Part shown: positions 25,113 to 33,836 of the stretch, piece by piece
How the letters are laid out: each line of letters opens with the position of its first letter
Position numbering within the stretch: the first letter of the stretch is position 1
Assembly (NCBI RefSeq): GCF_021117365.1
Contig: NZ_CP088262.1
Coordinates: forward strand, 3,474,501 to 3,538,500
Direction of reading: 5' to 3'
From: Nocardioides sp. cx-173
Lineage (GTDB): Bacteria; Actinomycetota; Actinomycetes; Propionibacteriales; Nocardioidaceae
Length of the DNA: 64,000 bases
Notes under the pieces: generated by a model
Database searches by the model: none
Told to the model about the DNA's origin: nothing
What the model saw: the letters and a program-made list of their open reading frames with translations, nothing else
Translations under genes and position numbers: made by a program

Positions 25113-26060
25113 GTGACGGCGGAGGCACCCCGGCCCGGCCCCGGCTCCGTCGGCCCCGCCGGCGCCTGGGACGGGCTGGCCGCCGAGCTGCGGTCGCTGC
25201 GCCAGCGCGCCGGCGACCCGTCGTACGCCGAGATCGCGCGGCTGGTCGCCCAGCGGCGGCGGGCCGACGGCATGAGCGAGGAGGCGTCCCGGGTCGCCCG
25301 CACCACCGTCTACGACGTCTTCCGACCGGGTCGCACCCGGGTCAACCTGGCCCTGGTGCGGGAGGTCGCCGCCGCACTGGGGGGCGACGACCAGGACGTG
25401 GACGCCTGGGTGGCGCGCTGCCGTGACGTCCCGCCGGCGCTGCCTCCCTCCCCCGAGCCTCCGCCCCCGCCTGCGCGAGCGCCGCGACGGCAGCAGGTGG
25501 TGCTCCTGATGCTCGCCTGCGTCGTCGTCAACCTCGCCGGCCGGGCCCTCGTGGACCTGCTGGACCTCCCGGTCTACCTCGACATGACCGGGACCGCGAT
25601 CGCGGCGGTCGTGCTGGGCCCGTGGCGCGGCGCCACCGTCGGCGTGGCCACCAACCTCGTGGGCGTGGCCAGCAGCGGCCTGGTCTCGGTGCCCTTCGCC
25701 CTGGTCAACGTGGCGGGCGCGCTGGTCTGGGGCTACGGCGTGCGTCGGTGGGGCATGGGCGGCTCGCTGCCGCGCTTCTTCTCCCTCAACCTGCTGGTGG
25801 CGCTGGCCTGCACCCTGGTCGCCGTGCCGATCCTGGTCCTGGTCTACGGCGGCTCCAACGGTCACGGCCAGGACACGCTCACCGCCACCTTCGTCCAGCT
25901 CACCGACGCCCTGGCGGTGTCGGTCGGGCTGTCCAACGTCCTCACCTCGGCCGGCGACAAGATGATCACCGGCTTCGTCGCACTCGTGGTGATCTCCGCC
26001 CTCCCGTCGGCCTTGACCCGCGGGCTCCGCGTCGTGGACAGCCGCTCGCCCAGGGGGTGA
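25113..26060 (+). CDS. HTH domain fused to a multi-TM, ECF S-component-like membrane domain
   Basis: A 315-residue protein with two parts. Residues about 16-110 form a helix-turn-helix region of the kind common in actinobacterial regulators (LAAELRSLRQRAGDPSYAEI, TTVYDVFRPGRTRVNLALV). After a Pro-rich linker (PPSPEPPPPPARAPRRQQ) come about five or six TM segments, containing YLDMTGTAIAAVVLGPWRGA and GVATNLVGVASSGLVS, a pattern seen in S components of vitamin/ECF transporters. A DNA-binding part joined to a possible ligand-binding membrane part suggests a membrane-bound sensor-regulator. This is an inference; the ligand is unknown. GTG start at 25113. Confidence 0.6.
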   Translation: MTAEAPRPGPGSVGPAGAWDGLAAELRSLRQRAGDPSYAEIARLVAQRRRADGMSEEASRVARTTVYDVFRPGRTRVNLALVREVAAALGGDDQDVDAWVARCRDVPPALPPSPEPPPPPARAPRRQQVVLLMLACVVVNLAGRALVDLLDLPVYLDMTGTAIAAVVLGPWRGATVGVATNLVGVASSGLVSVPFALVNVAGALVWGYGVRRWGMGGSLPRFFSLNLLVALACTLVAVPILVLVYGGSNGHGQDTLTATFVQLTDALAVSVGLSNVLTSAGDKMITGFVALVVISALPSALTRGLRVVDSRSPRG

Positions 26061-26103
26061 GCGGTGTCTTATCCTGCACGCCCCGTCGATGTCTGGAGGA
26101 CGA

Positions 26104-27660
26104 GTGCGCGTGCCACTGACGACCCTGACCACCCTGGTGCTGATGGGAGGGCTGCTGGCCGCCTCGCCCGCCGGGGCCGACCCGTCCCGGGTCCGTGTGG
26201 GATCGGACGACGCCGCCGAGCGTCGTGCGCCCGGCGCCGGTCGGGCGGCGACCTCGGCCCGCAGCGACTACGCCGATGGGGCCGTACGACGCGTGGCCCA
26301 GCTGACCGACGTACGCGCGGCCGGCGCCGACCCGGCCACCAACATCGCGCGCGCCACGGTGGTGCAGGATCTCCGGGCGAGCCGCATCACCGCGACCGTG
26401 ACGCTCGGCGCGACGCCCGGCGCCAACTCCGTCGTCTACGTGCACCTGGGCGAGTGGAGCGGTGACACCTGCCAGTCGCGGGCGGCGGTCGCCGGTGCCA
26501 CGACCACCGCCGACACCGCAGGCCTGATCGGCTCGGCGAGCCTGGCGGTCAGCAGCAGCCGCGCCGGCGCCGTGCTCACCCTCACCTCCGCCGCAGCGTC
26601 GGCCGTGCGCACCGCGGAGTGGGACTGCGCCTTCGCCTTCAGCACCGACGTCGGTGGCACCGAGACCTCCGGCCTCTACGCCGACGACCTCGAGACCGTC
26701 TGGACCCCACGGCTGGCGATCGCCCGCGGCGCACCGGTGCAGGGCAGCTATCGCGGCCGGTGGACGACCGTCGAGGTGGACCTGCTCAACTCCGGCCGCG
26801 CCGACGCGCGCGGCACCACCGTGCGGCTCAGCGGAGCGGGACTCGCGTTCAAGCCCGCCACGCGCTCCTACGGGACGCTGGGGCCGCGGAGCACGGAGTA
26901 CTTCGAGAAGTTCCGGGTGCGGCTCAAGGGCAGCAAGCCCCGGACCCTGCGGATGACCCTGACCGCGCAGGGCGGCCACCGGGCCGTCGCCACCGTGCGG
27001 ATCGTCGAGAAGCCTCGGCCCCGCACGCTGCCCTCCCTGGTCGGCCGCTACTACTGGGGCCACAAGCCGGTCCAGGTCGACCGCGGCTGGGACAACGTGG
27101 CGGTGCGGTTCGTGAGCCCCCGCTTCGCCCACGTGGGCTTCGACAAGGTAGGAGCTCCCCGCTGCGCGAAGGCCAGCCGGACCTGTCGCCCCTACCAGTA
27201 CAACGCGCGCACGGGGGTCGTGCGCGTCGCCGGTCTCGGCAAGGGCCGGGCCACCACCGAGGGCATCCGCCTCGGCAAGCAGGACTACTTCCCGCTGAGC
27301 ACCCCCAAGCCGGGCGCCAAGCTCGCCCTCCGGCTGATCCACCAGAACTTCGAGGGCACCTGCGGCATCTACTGCTCGACATGGACCGAGTGGCTCACGA
27401 TGGACCAGCGCGGCCGCTTCGTCCGCTCCCGCCAGACCCTCGGCTCGATCGGTGCCCCGGGTGTCGGAACGGTCTGGGCCGTCGTGCCCGCCGACGAGCG
27501 CGGCACCTACCGCGTGCTGTCCCGCGGCCGGATCCGGCTCAGTTACGCCAATGGCACGAGCCAGGTGCACACGATCGGCATCGGGCACGACGTCCGCGGC
27601 AAGCCGTCGCCGGCCGGCGAGGGGATCCTCCTCGACGACGTCAACTTCTACCTGGACTGA
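26104..27660 (+). CDS. Large secreted protein of unknown function
   Basis: A 518-residue protein with an N-terminal signal peptide (LTTLTTLVLMGGLLAASPAGA). The middle (VEVDLLNSGRADARGTTVRL) resembles a CARDB/NEW-like Ig-fold domain, and the second half has a beta-rich block starting SLVGRYYWGHKPVQVDRGWD that I do not recognise. Four Cys around KVGAPRCAKASRTC and GTCGIYCSTW may form disulfides. GGAGG stands 4 nt before the GTG at 26104. It converges with a SpoIID-domain gene. Confidence 0.6.
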   Translation: MRVPLTTLTTLVLMGGLLAASPAGADPSRVRVGSDDAAERRAPGAGRAATSARSDYADGAVRRVAQLTDVRAAGADPATNIARATVVQDLRASRITATVTLGATPGANSVVYVHLGEWSGDTCQSRAAVAGATTTADTAGLIGSASLAVSSSRAGAVLTLTSAAASAVRTAEWDCAFAFSTDVGGTETSGLYADDLETVWTPRLAIARGAPVQGSYRGRWTTVEVDLLNSGRADARGTTVRLSGAGLAFKPATRSYGTLGPRSTEYFEKFRVRLKGSKPRTLRMTLTAQGGHRAVATVRIVEKPRPRTLPSLVGRYYWGHKPVQVDRGWDNVAVRFVSPRFAHVGFDKVGAPRCAKASRTCRPYQYNARTGVVRVAGLGKGRATTEGIRLGKQDYFPLSTPKPGAKLALRLIHQNFEGTCGIYCSTWTEWLTMDQRGRFVRSRQTLGSIGAPGVGTVWAVVPADERGTYRVLSRGRIRLSYANGTSQVHTIGIGHDVRGKPSPAGEGILLDDVNFYLD

Positions 27661-27675
27661 GCGCCACCCGCCCGC

Positions 27676-28854
27676 TCAGCGGGGCGACACCGCGAAGGTC
27701 AGCCACGTCGAGCGCAAGCCGAGCGCGGAGCGGAAGGCGTCGCCGGAGACGACGACCGAGCCCTTCGTGCCGGTGAGGGTCAGCGAGCGGACGCGCCCGC
27801 CCCACTCGCCGTTGCCATCGCGGCGCGTGACCGTCAGACCGGTGAGGTCGCCGATGCGCGGCCAGACCCGCTCGACGACGGTGTCGTTCAGGCGCGTGGT
27901 CCAGTCGTGGACGGGGTTGCCTGCCCAGCCGTCGTAGGGGTCCTCGACGGCGGCGAGGTAGGGCACCGACCCCGCGGAGGTCCAGCCGCCGCTGCTCGAC
28001 GCGAACTGCGTGAACGCCGGGGCGCCGTCGTAGGTGAGGACCTGGCCGGCCGTGGCCCTGATGGCGGCGTCGGACGCGGGGTGCTCCGCCGCCTGACCGC
28101 CGTACGCCTGGCAGGAGGTGGTGTCGCACAGGAGGCCGCCGGAGCGGTGCGCCCGCTCGTAGGTCGCATAGGTGCGCGCCGCGACGGCCTGCGCGCGGAC
28201 CGCCTCGGGGCTCCACGAGGCGGGGATCTCGAGAGGGACCACGCCCCGGAGGTACTGGTCGAGGGCGAGGTCGTTGACGGTGTCGCGGGCGAGCGACGCC
28301 CGGCTCGGAGCCACGGCCCGCAGGCGGCCCCGGTAGGGACGGTTGCCCGAGGGGGTGACCAGCGTGATGGGCCGCCCGCCGGCGGAGAACTCGCCCTCGC
28401 CCCGCAGGTCGCCCCAGCGCCGCCACCGGCCGGCCTTGTAGGAGACCCGGTTGCGCCCCTGCGGCGTCACGGTCACGCGCCAGCGGGTCGCGCCGTTCTC
28501 GGGCAGCCGCACCGCCGGGCCTCCGGCGGTGTCGCGCAGCATCAGCCCGGGGCGGCTGAGCACCACGAGGTCGTCGCTGGTGTCCGCGCTGATGGCTACC
28601 CGGATGCGGCCGCCGGCGCTCCCCCACGCCGTGCCCGGGTAGTAGAAGCCGGCGATCTGGCGGTAGGTCAGCCCCTGCCGGGCCGCACCCTCGGCGCCGT
28701 ACTGCGACATCCCGTGGCCGTGGCCGTAGCCGTGGCCCGACACTGTCAGCCACGCCCGGGTCGGCACCCGCCACGAGTCCGCGGCGGCCGCGTCGGCGGG
28801 GGTCGCGAACGCGAGCAGCGCGAGCGCCAGCAGGCCGGCGAGACGGGTGCGCAT
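27676..28854 (-). CDS. SpoIID/LytB domain protein, copy 1
   Basis: A 392-residue secreted protein. After a signal peptide (LAGLLALALLAFATPADA) the domain opens with GHGYGHGHGMSQYGA, the hallmark of SpoIID, and later has VPLEIPASWSPEAVRAQAVA and ARTYATYER, the segment carrying the catalytic Glu in lytic transglycosylases that cut denuded glycan. Typical substrates are peptidoglycan strands; sporulation is not implied, as these proteins are common in non-sporing actinobacteria. GGAG stands 9 nt before the ATG at 28852-28854. A paralogue follows upstream at 28976-30160. Confidence 0.88.
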   Translation of the reverse strand: MRTRLAGLLALALLAFATPADAAAADSWRVPTRAWLTVSGHGYGHGHGMSQYGAEGAARQGLTYRQIAGFYYPGTAWGSAGGRIRVAISADTSDDLVVLSRPGLMLRDTAGGPAVRLPENGATRWRVTVTPQGRNRVSYKAGRWRRWGDLRGEGEFSAGGRPITLVTPSGNRPYRGRLRAVAPSRASLARDTVNDLALDQYLRGVVPLEIPASWSPEAVRAQAVAARTYATYERAHRSGGLLCDTTSCQAYGGQAAEHPASDAAIRATAGQVLTYDGAPAFTQFASSSGGWTSAGSVPYLAAVEDPYDGWAGNPVHDWTTRLNDTVVERVWPRIGDLTGLTVTRRDGNGEWGGRVRSLTLTGTKGSVVVSGDAFRSALGLRSTWLTFAVSPR

Positions 28855-28975
28855 GGGGTGCTCCGGGGGGTGACAACTGGGACGGGAGAGCACTCGTGTG
28901 ACCCCGTGTGACCCCATATGGCACCACGCGCCCCAGGGGTGCGCCAGGGCTTCGCGCGAACTACAGATCCGTAGT

Positions 28976-30160
28976 TCAGGAGACGCGGACGGTGAACCAG
29001 GTGGAGTACAGGCCGAGCAGGTAGCGGAAGTCGTCGCCCGACACGGTGACGGTGCCGCCCGAGCCGCGCAGGACGACCGTGCCGACCCGCCCGCCCCACT
29101 CGCCGTTGCCGTCGCGGTCGGTGGCGTCGATCGACGCCAGGTCGCCGACCGCGGGCCAGGTCTGCTCGATCTTCGCGTCCGTCGTCGACACGGTCCAGTC
29201 GTGGTAGTCGTTGCCCCGGAAGTCGTCGTACTGGTCCGGCTTGGCGGGCAGGTAGGAGAACGCGCCGCGCGCGGTCCAGCCGCCGCTGCTGGCGGAGAAC
29301 TGCGAGAAGATCGGCCCCCCTCCGTGGGTCAGCACCTGGCCCCGCGTCGCGTCGATGGCCTTCGACGTGGCCTGCTGCTCGTCGGTGGCGCCGCCGTAGA
29401 CCTGGCACCGGTCGGTGTCGCAGAGCTGGTAGTGCCGTCGCGTGGAGTGCTTGCGCTCGTAGGCGGCGTAGGTGCGCGCCGCGACCGCCTGGGCGCGCAG
29501 CGCCTGCGGGTGCCAGTACGACGGCACCTCGCGCGGCACGACTCCCTTGAGGTAGGCGTCGAGCGACACGACGTTGACCGTGTCGCGGTCGAGACCCTGG
29601 CCGGGTGCGGCCGAGCGCAGGGCTCCCCGGTAGGAGCGGCTGCCGCCGCCCATGAAGAGCCGGATGGGCCGCCCACCGGCGACGAACTCGGCGTCCCCCT
29701 TCAGCGTCTTGAGGCGGCGCCAGGACGACCGCATCTTGAAGTCCACAGCGCTGCGGCGACCGCCGGCCACCGGGACGATCCGCCAGCGCGTCGCGCGCGG
29801 GCGGACCGCGTCCAGGCGCGTGGGGCGCCCGCCGACGGAGCGGACCACCAGGCCGCGGCGGGCGGCCACCACGACGTCGCGGGAGGTGTCGGCGCTGATC
29901 AGCACGCGCACGGGCCCGCCGGCCTTCCCCGGCCGCGTGCCGGGGTAGTAGTAGCGCAGGATCTTGCGGTACCCCACGCCCTTGGTGGCCGCGTTCTGCG
30001 CGCCGTACTGCGAGAGGCCGTGGCCGTGCCCGTAGCCGTGACCGACGATCCGGACCGTCGCGCCGTCGGGCACGTCCTGCACGGCGGCCGACGCGCTGCC
30101 GGCCGGCAGCAGGGTCGTCAGGAGAGCCAGGGCGGCGAGGAGCGAGGTCCGAGAGAGCAC
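28976..30160 (-). CDS. SpoIID/LytB domain protein, copy 2
   Basis: A 394-residue secreted protein, paralogous to the gene at 27676-28854. Signal peptide LSRTSLLAALALLTTLLPAG, then GHGYGHGHGLSQYGAQNAA, GVVPREVPSYWHPQALRAQA and VAARTYAAYER line up with copy 1 along the whole length, so the pair arose by tandem duplication. Both end with a 'DRDGNGEWGGRV ... LGLxSTWFT' tail. The GTG at 30158-30160 was chosen for the signal peptide; a GTG 15 nt upstream is possible. The two could act on different glycan forms or times. Confidence 0.86.
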   Translation of the reverse strand: MLSRTSLLAALALLTTLLPAGSASAAVQDVPDGATVRIVGHGYGHGHGLSQYGAQNAATKGVGYRKILRYYYPGTRPGKAGGPVRVLISADTSRDVVVAARRGLVVRSVGGRPTRLDAVRPRATRWRIVPVAGGRRSAVDFKMRSSWRRLKTLKGDAEFVAGGRPIRLFMGGGSRSYRGALRSAAPGQGLDRDTVNVVSLDAYLKGVVPREVPSYWHPQALRAQAVAARTYAAYERKHSTRRHYQLCDTDRCQVYGGATDEQQATSKAIDATRGQVLTHGGGPIFSQFSASSGGWTARGAFSYLPAKPDQYDDFRGNDYHDWTVSTTDAKIEQTWPAVGDLASIDATDRDGNGEWGGRVGTVVLRGSGGTVTVSGDDFRYLLGLYSTWFTVRVS

Positions 30161-30214
30161 CGGTCCACGGTACACAATCGCGGCATCCGCCTCCCGGCCG
30201 TGCGAACATGCCAC

Positions 30215-30886
30215 ATGGGACTCCTCCAGTGGTGGCGACGTCGTCGCGGCACTGACACCGACACCCTTGTAGAGCGCGAGCTCGCCCGGGTGCGGTGGCG
30301 GATCGTCGACGAGGACATCACGCTGTTCGGCGAGCAGCTCGCCGAGCTGCACGTGGACACGCTGACCACCGAGCTCGACGACGACATGCGCGCCGACTAC
30401 CAGAGGGCGCTCGACCGCTACGAGTCGGCCAAGCAGCGGTTCACCCGCGAGTCCACCGACGACGACCTCCTCGAGATCGGCGCCGTGCTGGAGGAGGGCC
30501 GCTACCACCGCGCCTGCGTCCTGTCGCGGCGCGACGGCACGCCGCTGCCCGAGCGGCTCCCGCCCTGCTTCTTCAACCCCCAGCACGGCCCCTCGGTGGC
30601 GGAGCTCCCGTGGGCGCCGCCGGGCGGTGTGAAGCGCGCCGTGCCGATGTGCCGCGAGGACCTGAACCGGATCGAGCACTCCCAGCTCCCGGTCATGCGC
30701 GTCGTGCGGGTCGCCGATCAGTACCTGCCCTGGTTCGCCGCCGGCAGCGCCTACGAGGCGCTCGCCGGCACCATCGACGTCAAGGCGGTCCTCAACGGCA
30801 AGCGGGCCGCGCAGGGCAAGTGGGCCCTGTACGTCGGGCAGACCCAGAACTCCGGCGTGGGGATCTACGGCTCGCCGTTCCCCTAG
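30215..30886 (+). CDS. Conserved hypothetical protein with a C-FFNPQHGP motif
   Basis: A 223-residue cytoplasmic protein. The N-terminal half is charged and helical (LVERELARVRWRIVDEDITL, then MRADYQRALDRYESAKQRF). The second half has LPPCFFNPQHGPSVAELPW and VPMCREDLNRIEHSQLPVM, two Cys and conserved His that could hold a metal or form a structural knot. The overall pattern recalls conserved actinobacterial proteins of unknown role. It converges with the next gene; the stop codons share CTAG at 30883-30886. Confidence 0.6.
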   Translation: MGLLQWWRRRRGTDTDTLVERELARVRWRIVDEDITLFGEQLAELHVDTLTTELDDDMRADYQRALDRYESAKQRFTRESTDDDLLEIGAVLEEGRYHRACVLSRRDGTPLPERLPPCFFNPQHGPSVAELPWAPPGGVKRAVPMCREDLNRIEHSQLPVMRVVRVADQYLPWFAAGSAYEALAGTIDVKAVLNGKRAAQGKWALYVGQTQNSGVGIYGSPFP

Positions 30887-32436
30887 TCGCCGGCCAGCGC
30901 CTCGCGGAGCGCGACGCCTTCGCGGGCGAAGTCGATCGCGAAGTCGGAGTGGAAGGCCCGCAACGAGAACCCGGACGGCGGCGCCGGGACGTCGGGGGTC
31001 CCGGCGACGTGGGTCAGCGAGTGCCCCATGAGCGCCGACATCATGAACTCGTTGTGGGCGGGGTAGGACGCCGAGCCGACCAGGACGACGCGCTTGGGCT
31101 CACCCGCGAACGCGATCTGGAAGATGTTGCTCCCGGCCAGGCCGGCGATGACGTCCGCCTCCCGCACGAGCCGCACCTGCTCGGGCAGGGGCAGCGTCTC
31201 CGGCACGACGATGGTGTAGCCGAGGCGCTCGGCCTCCGCCTCCACCTGGTCGAGGTTGTGGCAGCCGCGGCGTCCACGCCGGGTCAAGAAGATCCGCTCG
31301 TGGCTCTCGACGGACGGCGTCGCCGCAGCCGCGAGGGCGGCCCCGATCCGGTCGTAGGTCGAGCGGAGCTCGGGGTGCAGGTGCGCGGGCCGGGAGAACA
31401 TCGGGGACGCGGCGAGCAGCCGCTCGACGACGACCGGCCCCCGGACCAGGTGCACTCTGTCCCGGTCGACGCCGCCCGCCTCGAGCAGCTGCAGTTCCCA
31501 CTCGGCCACCGTGTCGTTGCCACGGTTGTCGAAGACCAGGGCGCGCGCGTCCGGGTGCTCCTCGAGCACCCGGGGCCACGCCCAGAGCAGCGAGACCTGC
31601 TCGCTGAGGGCATGCCCGAAGTGCCCGCGGAACTGGTTGTCGAGGTGGAACCACGCCCCCTCCAGTCGCTCCCGCGGGACCGGCGGGCGCTCGACGAAAC
31701 GCGGGGAGAGGTCGGTGAACGACGGGTTGTGCAACCGGCCGGCGCCCAGGCGCTGGGAGCTCTCGGGCGCGACGAACCGGGCGGTCACGACCCCCTGGCG
31801 CGGCCAGCACTGCGCCTCGGGGTACGCGCGCAGGCTGAGGGGCGGCGCCTGGTAGGACGTCGGGACCGGCCAGTCCTCGGCGGTCGAGGCCGCGGGAGCG
31901 GCGACGTCCCAGTCGAACCCCTCGCGCTCGAAGAGGCTCGTCACCTCGCCGCTCAGCCGGCGCCGCAGCCGGTGCACCTGGCGGTGGGTCAGCTTGGGCA
32001 GCGCGTCCGCGGCGGTGCGCACGTGCACCACGTCCTCACAGCGCTCGACGCCCACGATGGAAGCCGCCAGCGCGTCGGCGTCGCGCTCCGCGGGGGTCCC
32101 CCCGCCGCCGGGGTGCCGCACCCGCAGCGCCTCGAGGTGGGACAGGAACGGCCCCGCGTCCTGTGGCACCCGCGCGGCCCAGACGCCTCCGGGGCGCACG
32201 TGGAAGAGCAGCTGCGAGAGCCGCTCCGCGAGCCCCGGGCCACCGCCCAGGTCGACCACCAGGTCGTAGGGACCGTCCACGGTCAGGGCGGCATGCAGGG
32301 CCGGCAGCGTCTGGGTCGCGTCGACGACGCGGACCCCGTCGCCGACGGGGATGTCCTCGGCCGGCCCGGCCAGGACCGCGACCCGGTCGGCGAGCGCACC
32401 GGCGGGCAGCTGCCGGCGTACCTGGTCCAGGGTCAT
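30883..32436 (-). CDS. Glycosyltransferase family 61-like protein
   Basis: A 517-residue protein. The C-terminal half is GT61/DUF563-like: GAWFHLDNQFRGHFGHALSE, then ERIFLTRRGRRGCHNLDQVE and VRLVREADVIAGLAGSNIFQ, ending with a nucleotide-sugar-binding type Gly-rich strand. The N-terminal 200 residues contain a Rossmann-like part (LVVDLGGGPGLAERL), so the protein may be a two-domain enzyme. Acceptor and donor cannot be read. Its stop overlaps the convergent gene's stop by the shared CTAG. Confidence 0.75.
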   Translation of the reverse strand: MTLDQVRRQLPAGALADRVAVLAGPAEDIPVGDGVRVVDATQTLPALHAALTVDGPYDLVVDLGGGPGLAERLSQLLFHVRPGGVWAARVPQDAGPFLSHLEALRVRHPGGGGTPAERDADALAASIVGVERCEDVVHVRTAADALPKLTHRQVHRLRRRLSGEVTSLFEREGFDWDVAAPAASTAEDWPVPTSYQAPPLSLRAYPEAQCWPRQGVVTARFVAPESSQRLGAGRLHNPSFTDLSPRFVERPPVPRERLEGAWFHLDNQFRGHFGHALSEQVSLLWAWPRVLEEHPDARALVFDNRGNDTVAEWELQLLEAGGVDRDRVHLVRGPVVVERLLAASPMFSRPAHLHPELRSTYDRIGAALAAAATPSVESHERIFLTRRGRRGCHNLDQVEAEAERLGYTIVVPETLPLPEQVRLVREADVIAGLAGSNIFQIAFAGEPKRVVLVGSASYPAHNEFMMSALMGHSLTHVAGTPDVPAPPSGFSLRAFHSDFAIDFAREGVALREALAGD

Positions 32437-32452
32437 GGCGCGCCGGCGCCGG

Positions 32453-33835
32453 TCAGACTCGGTGCAGACGCCGGGCGGCCTCCGCCACGGAGCCGCTCAT
32501 CGAGGGGTAGACGGTGAACGCCTGGGCGAGCTGGTCGGCCGTCAGCGACTCGGCCACCGCGACCGACACGGGGTGGATCAGCTCGCTGGCGCGCGGACCG
32601 ACCACGACCCCGCCGACGATGATGCCCGTGCCCGGACGGCAGAACAGTTTGACGAAGCCGTCGTGGACGCCCTGCATCTTCGCGCGAGCGTTGCCCGACA
32701 GCGGCAGCATGACGACCTCGGCGGCGATCTCGCCCGCGTCGACGGCCTTCTGGCTCCAGCCGACGGTGGCGATCTCGGGCGCTGTGAACACGTTCGAGGA
32801 GACCTGCTTGAGGTCCAGGGGGCTGACCTTGTCGCCGAGGAAGTGCCACATCGCGATGCGCCCCTGCATCGCCGCGACCGAGGCGAGCATGAGCACCCCG
32901 GTGCAGTCGCCGGCGGCGTAGACGCCGCGGGCCGACGTACGCGAGACCCGGTCGACGTTGACGAAGCCGCCGTCGGTGAGGATGACGCCGGCCTCCTCGA
33001 GACCGAGGTCGGCGGTGTTGGGCACCGAGCCCAGCGCGAGGATGCAGTGCGAGCCCTGGATGCGACGCCCGTCGGTGAGGGCGACCGTGACGACGTCGCC
33101 GTCGCGCGTGACCGACTCCATGCGGGACTGCGAGAGCACCTTCATGCCGCGGCGCTTGGAGACCTCCTCCAGGACCAGGGACGCGTCGGCGTCCTCGCCG
33201 GGAAGCACGCGGTCGCGCGAGGACACCAGCGTGACCGGGATCCCCAGCGCCAGGTAGGCGCTGGCGAACTCCGCGCCGGTAACCCCGGAGCCGACCACGA
33301 TCAGCTCGGTCGGCACCTCGGTCAGGTCGTAGACCTGCTCCCACGTGAGGATCCGCTCGCCGTCGGGCTGCGCCGTGGGCAGGGTGCGCGGCGCGGCCCC
33401 GGTGGCGACCAGGACGGCGTCGGCCTCCAGCGTGCGGTCGCCGTCGACGACGACCCGACCGGGACCGTCGAGGCGCCCGCGACCCTGCACGACGGTGACG
33501 TCCTCCTTGGCGAGGCGGCGCGTGATGTCGGCGGACTGGTCGGCGGCGAGCTGCATGACGCGCTGGTTGACCCGGGCGAGGTCCACGGTGATCGCGGTCG
33601 CCGCGTCGCCCTCGTGGTCGCGGAAGTTGACGCCGAGCTCGGCCGCCCCGGCCACGTCGGTCATCAGCTCCGCGGTCGCGATCAGGGTCTTGCTGGGCAC
33701 GCAGTCGGTGAGCACCGCCGAGCCGCCGATGCCGTCGGTGTCGACCACGGTCACCTCGGCACCGAGCTGAGCCGCGACCAGCGCCGCCTCGTAGCCGCCA
33801 GGCCCGCCTCCGATGATGACGACCTTGTCGGTCAT
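32453..33835 (-). CDS. Flavoprotein disulfide-reductase homologue, probable NAD(P)H-quinone dehydrogenase (LpdA type)
   Basis: A 460-residue FAD protein with the Lpd fold: FAD motif GGGPGGYEAALVAAQLGAEV, NAD-site GSGVTGAEFASAYLALG, and GVYAAGDCTG. The redox CxxxxC of true dihydrolipoamide dehydrogenases is absent: the place reads GGSAVLTDCVPSK with one Cys. The C-terminal active His-Pro-Thr is replaced by VYPSMSGSVAEA. The same losses mark Mycobacterium LpdA (Rv3303c), an NAD(P)H-quinone reductase. It begins 1 nt after the stop of a true Lpd gene. Confidence 0.88.
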   Translation of the reverse strand: MTDKVVIIGGGPGGYEAALVAAQLGAEVTVVDTDGIGGSAVLTDCVPSKTLIATAELMTDVAGAAELGVNFRDHEGDAATAITVDLARVNQRVMQLAADQSADITRRLAKEDVTVVQGRGRLDGPGRVVVDGDRTLEADAVLVATGAAPRTLPTAQPDGERILTWEQVYDLTEVPTELIVVGSGVTGAEFASAYLALGIPVTLVSSRDRVLPGEDADASLVLEEVSKRRGMKVLSQSRMESVTRDGDVVTVALTDGRRIQGSHCILALGSVPNTADLGLEEAGVILTDGGFVNVDRVSRTSARGVYAAGDCTGVLMLASVAAMQGRIAMWHFLGDKVSPLDLKQVSSNVFTAPEIATVGWSQKAVDAGEIAAEVVMLPLSGNARAKMQGVHDGFVKLFCRPGTGIIVGGVVVGPRASELIHPVSVAVAESLTADQLAQAFTVYPSMSGSVAEAARRLHRV

Positions 33836-33836
33836 G

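Noticed and set aside
21050..25306. A very long open frame antisense to pyc and neighbours (over 1400 codons)
   Set aside because: High GC leaves few stops on the opposite strand. The product is repetitive in Gly, Val, Arg and Asp, has no domain, and pyc on the plus strand is certain.
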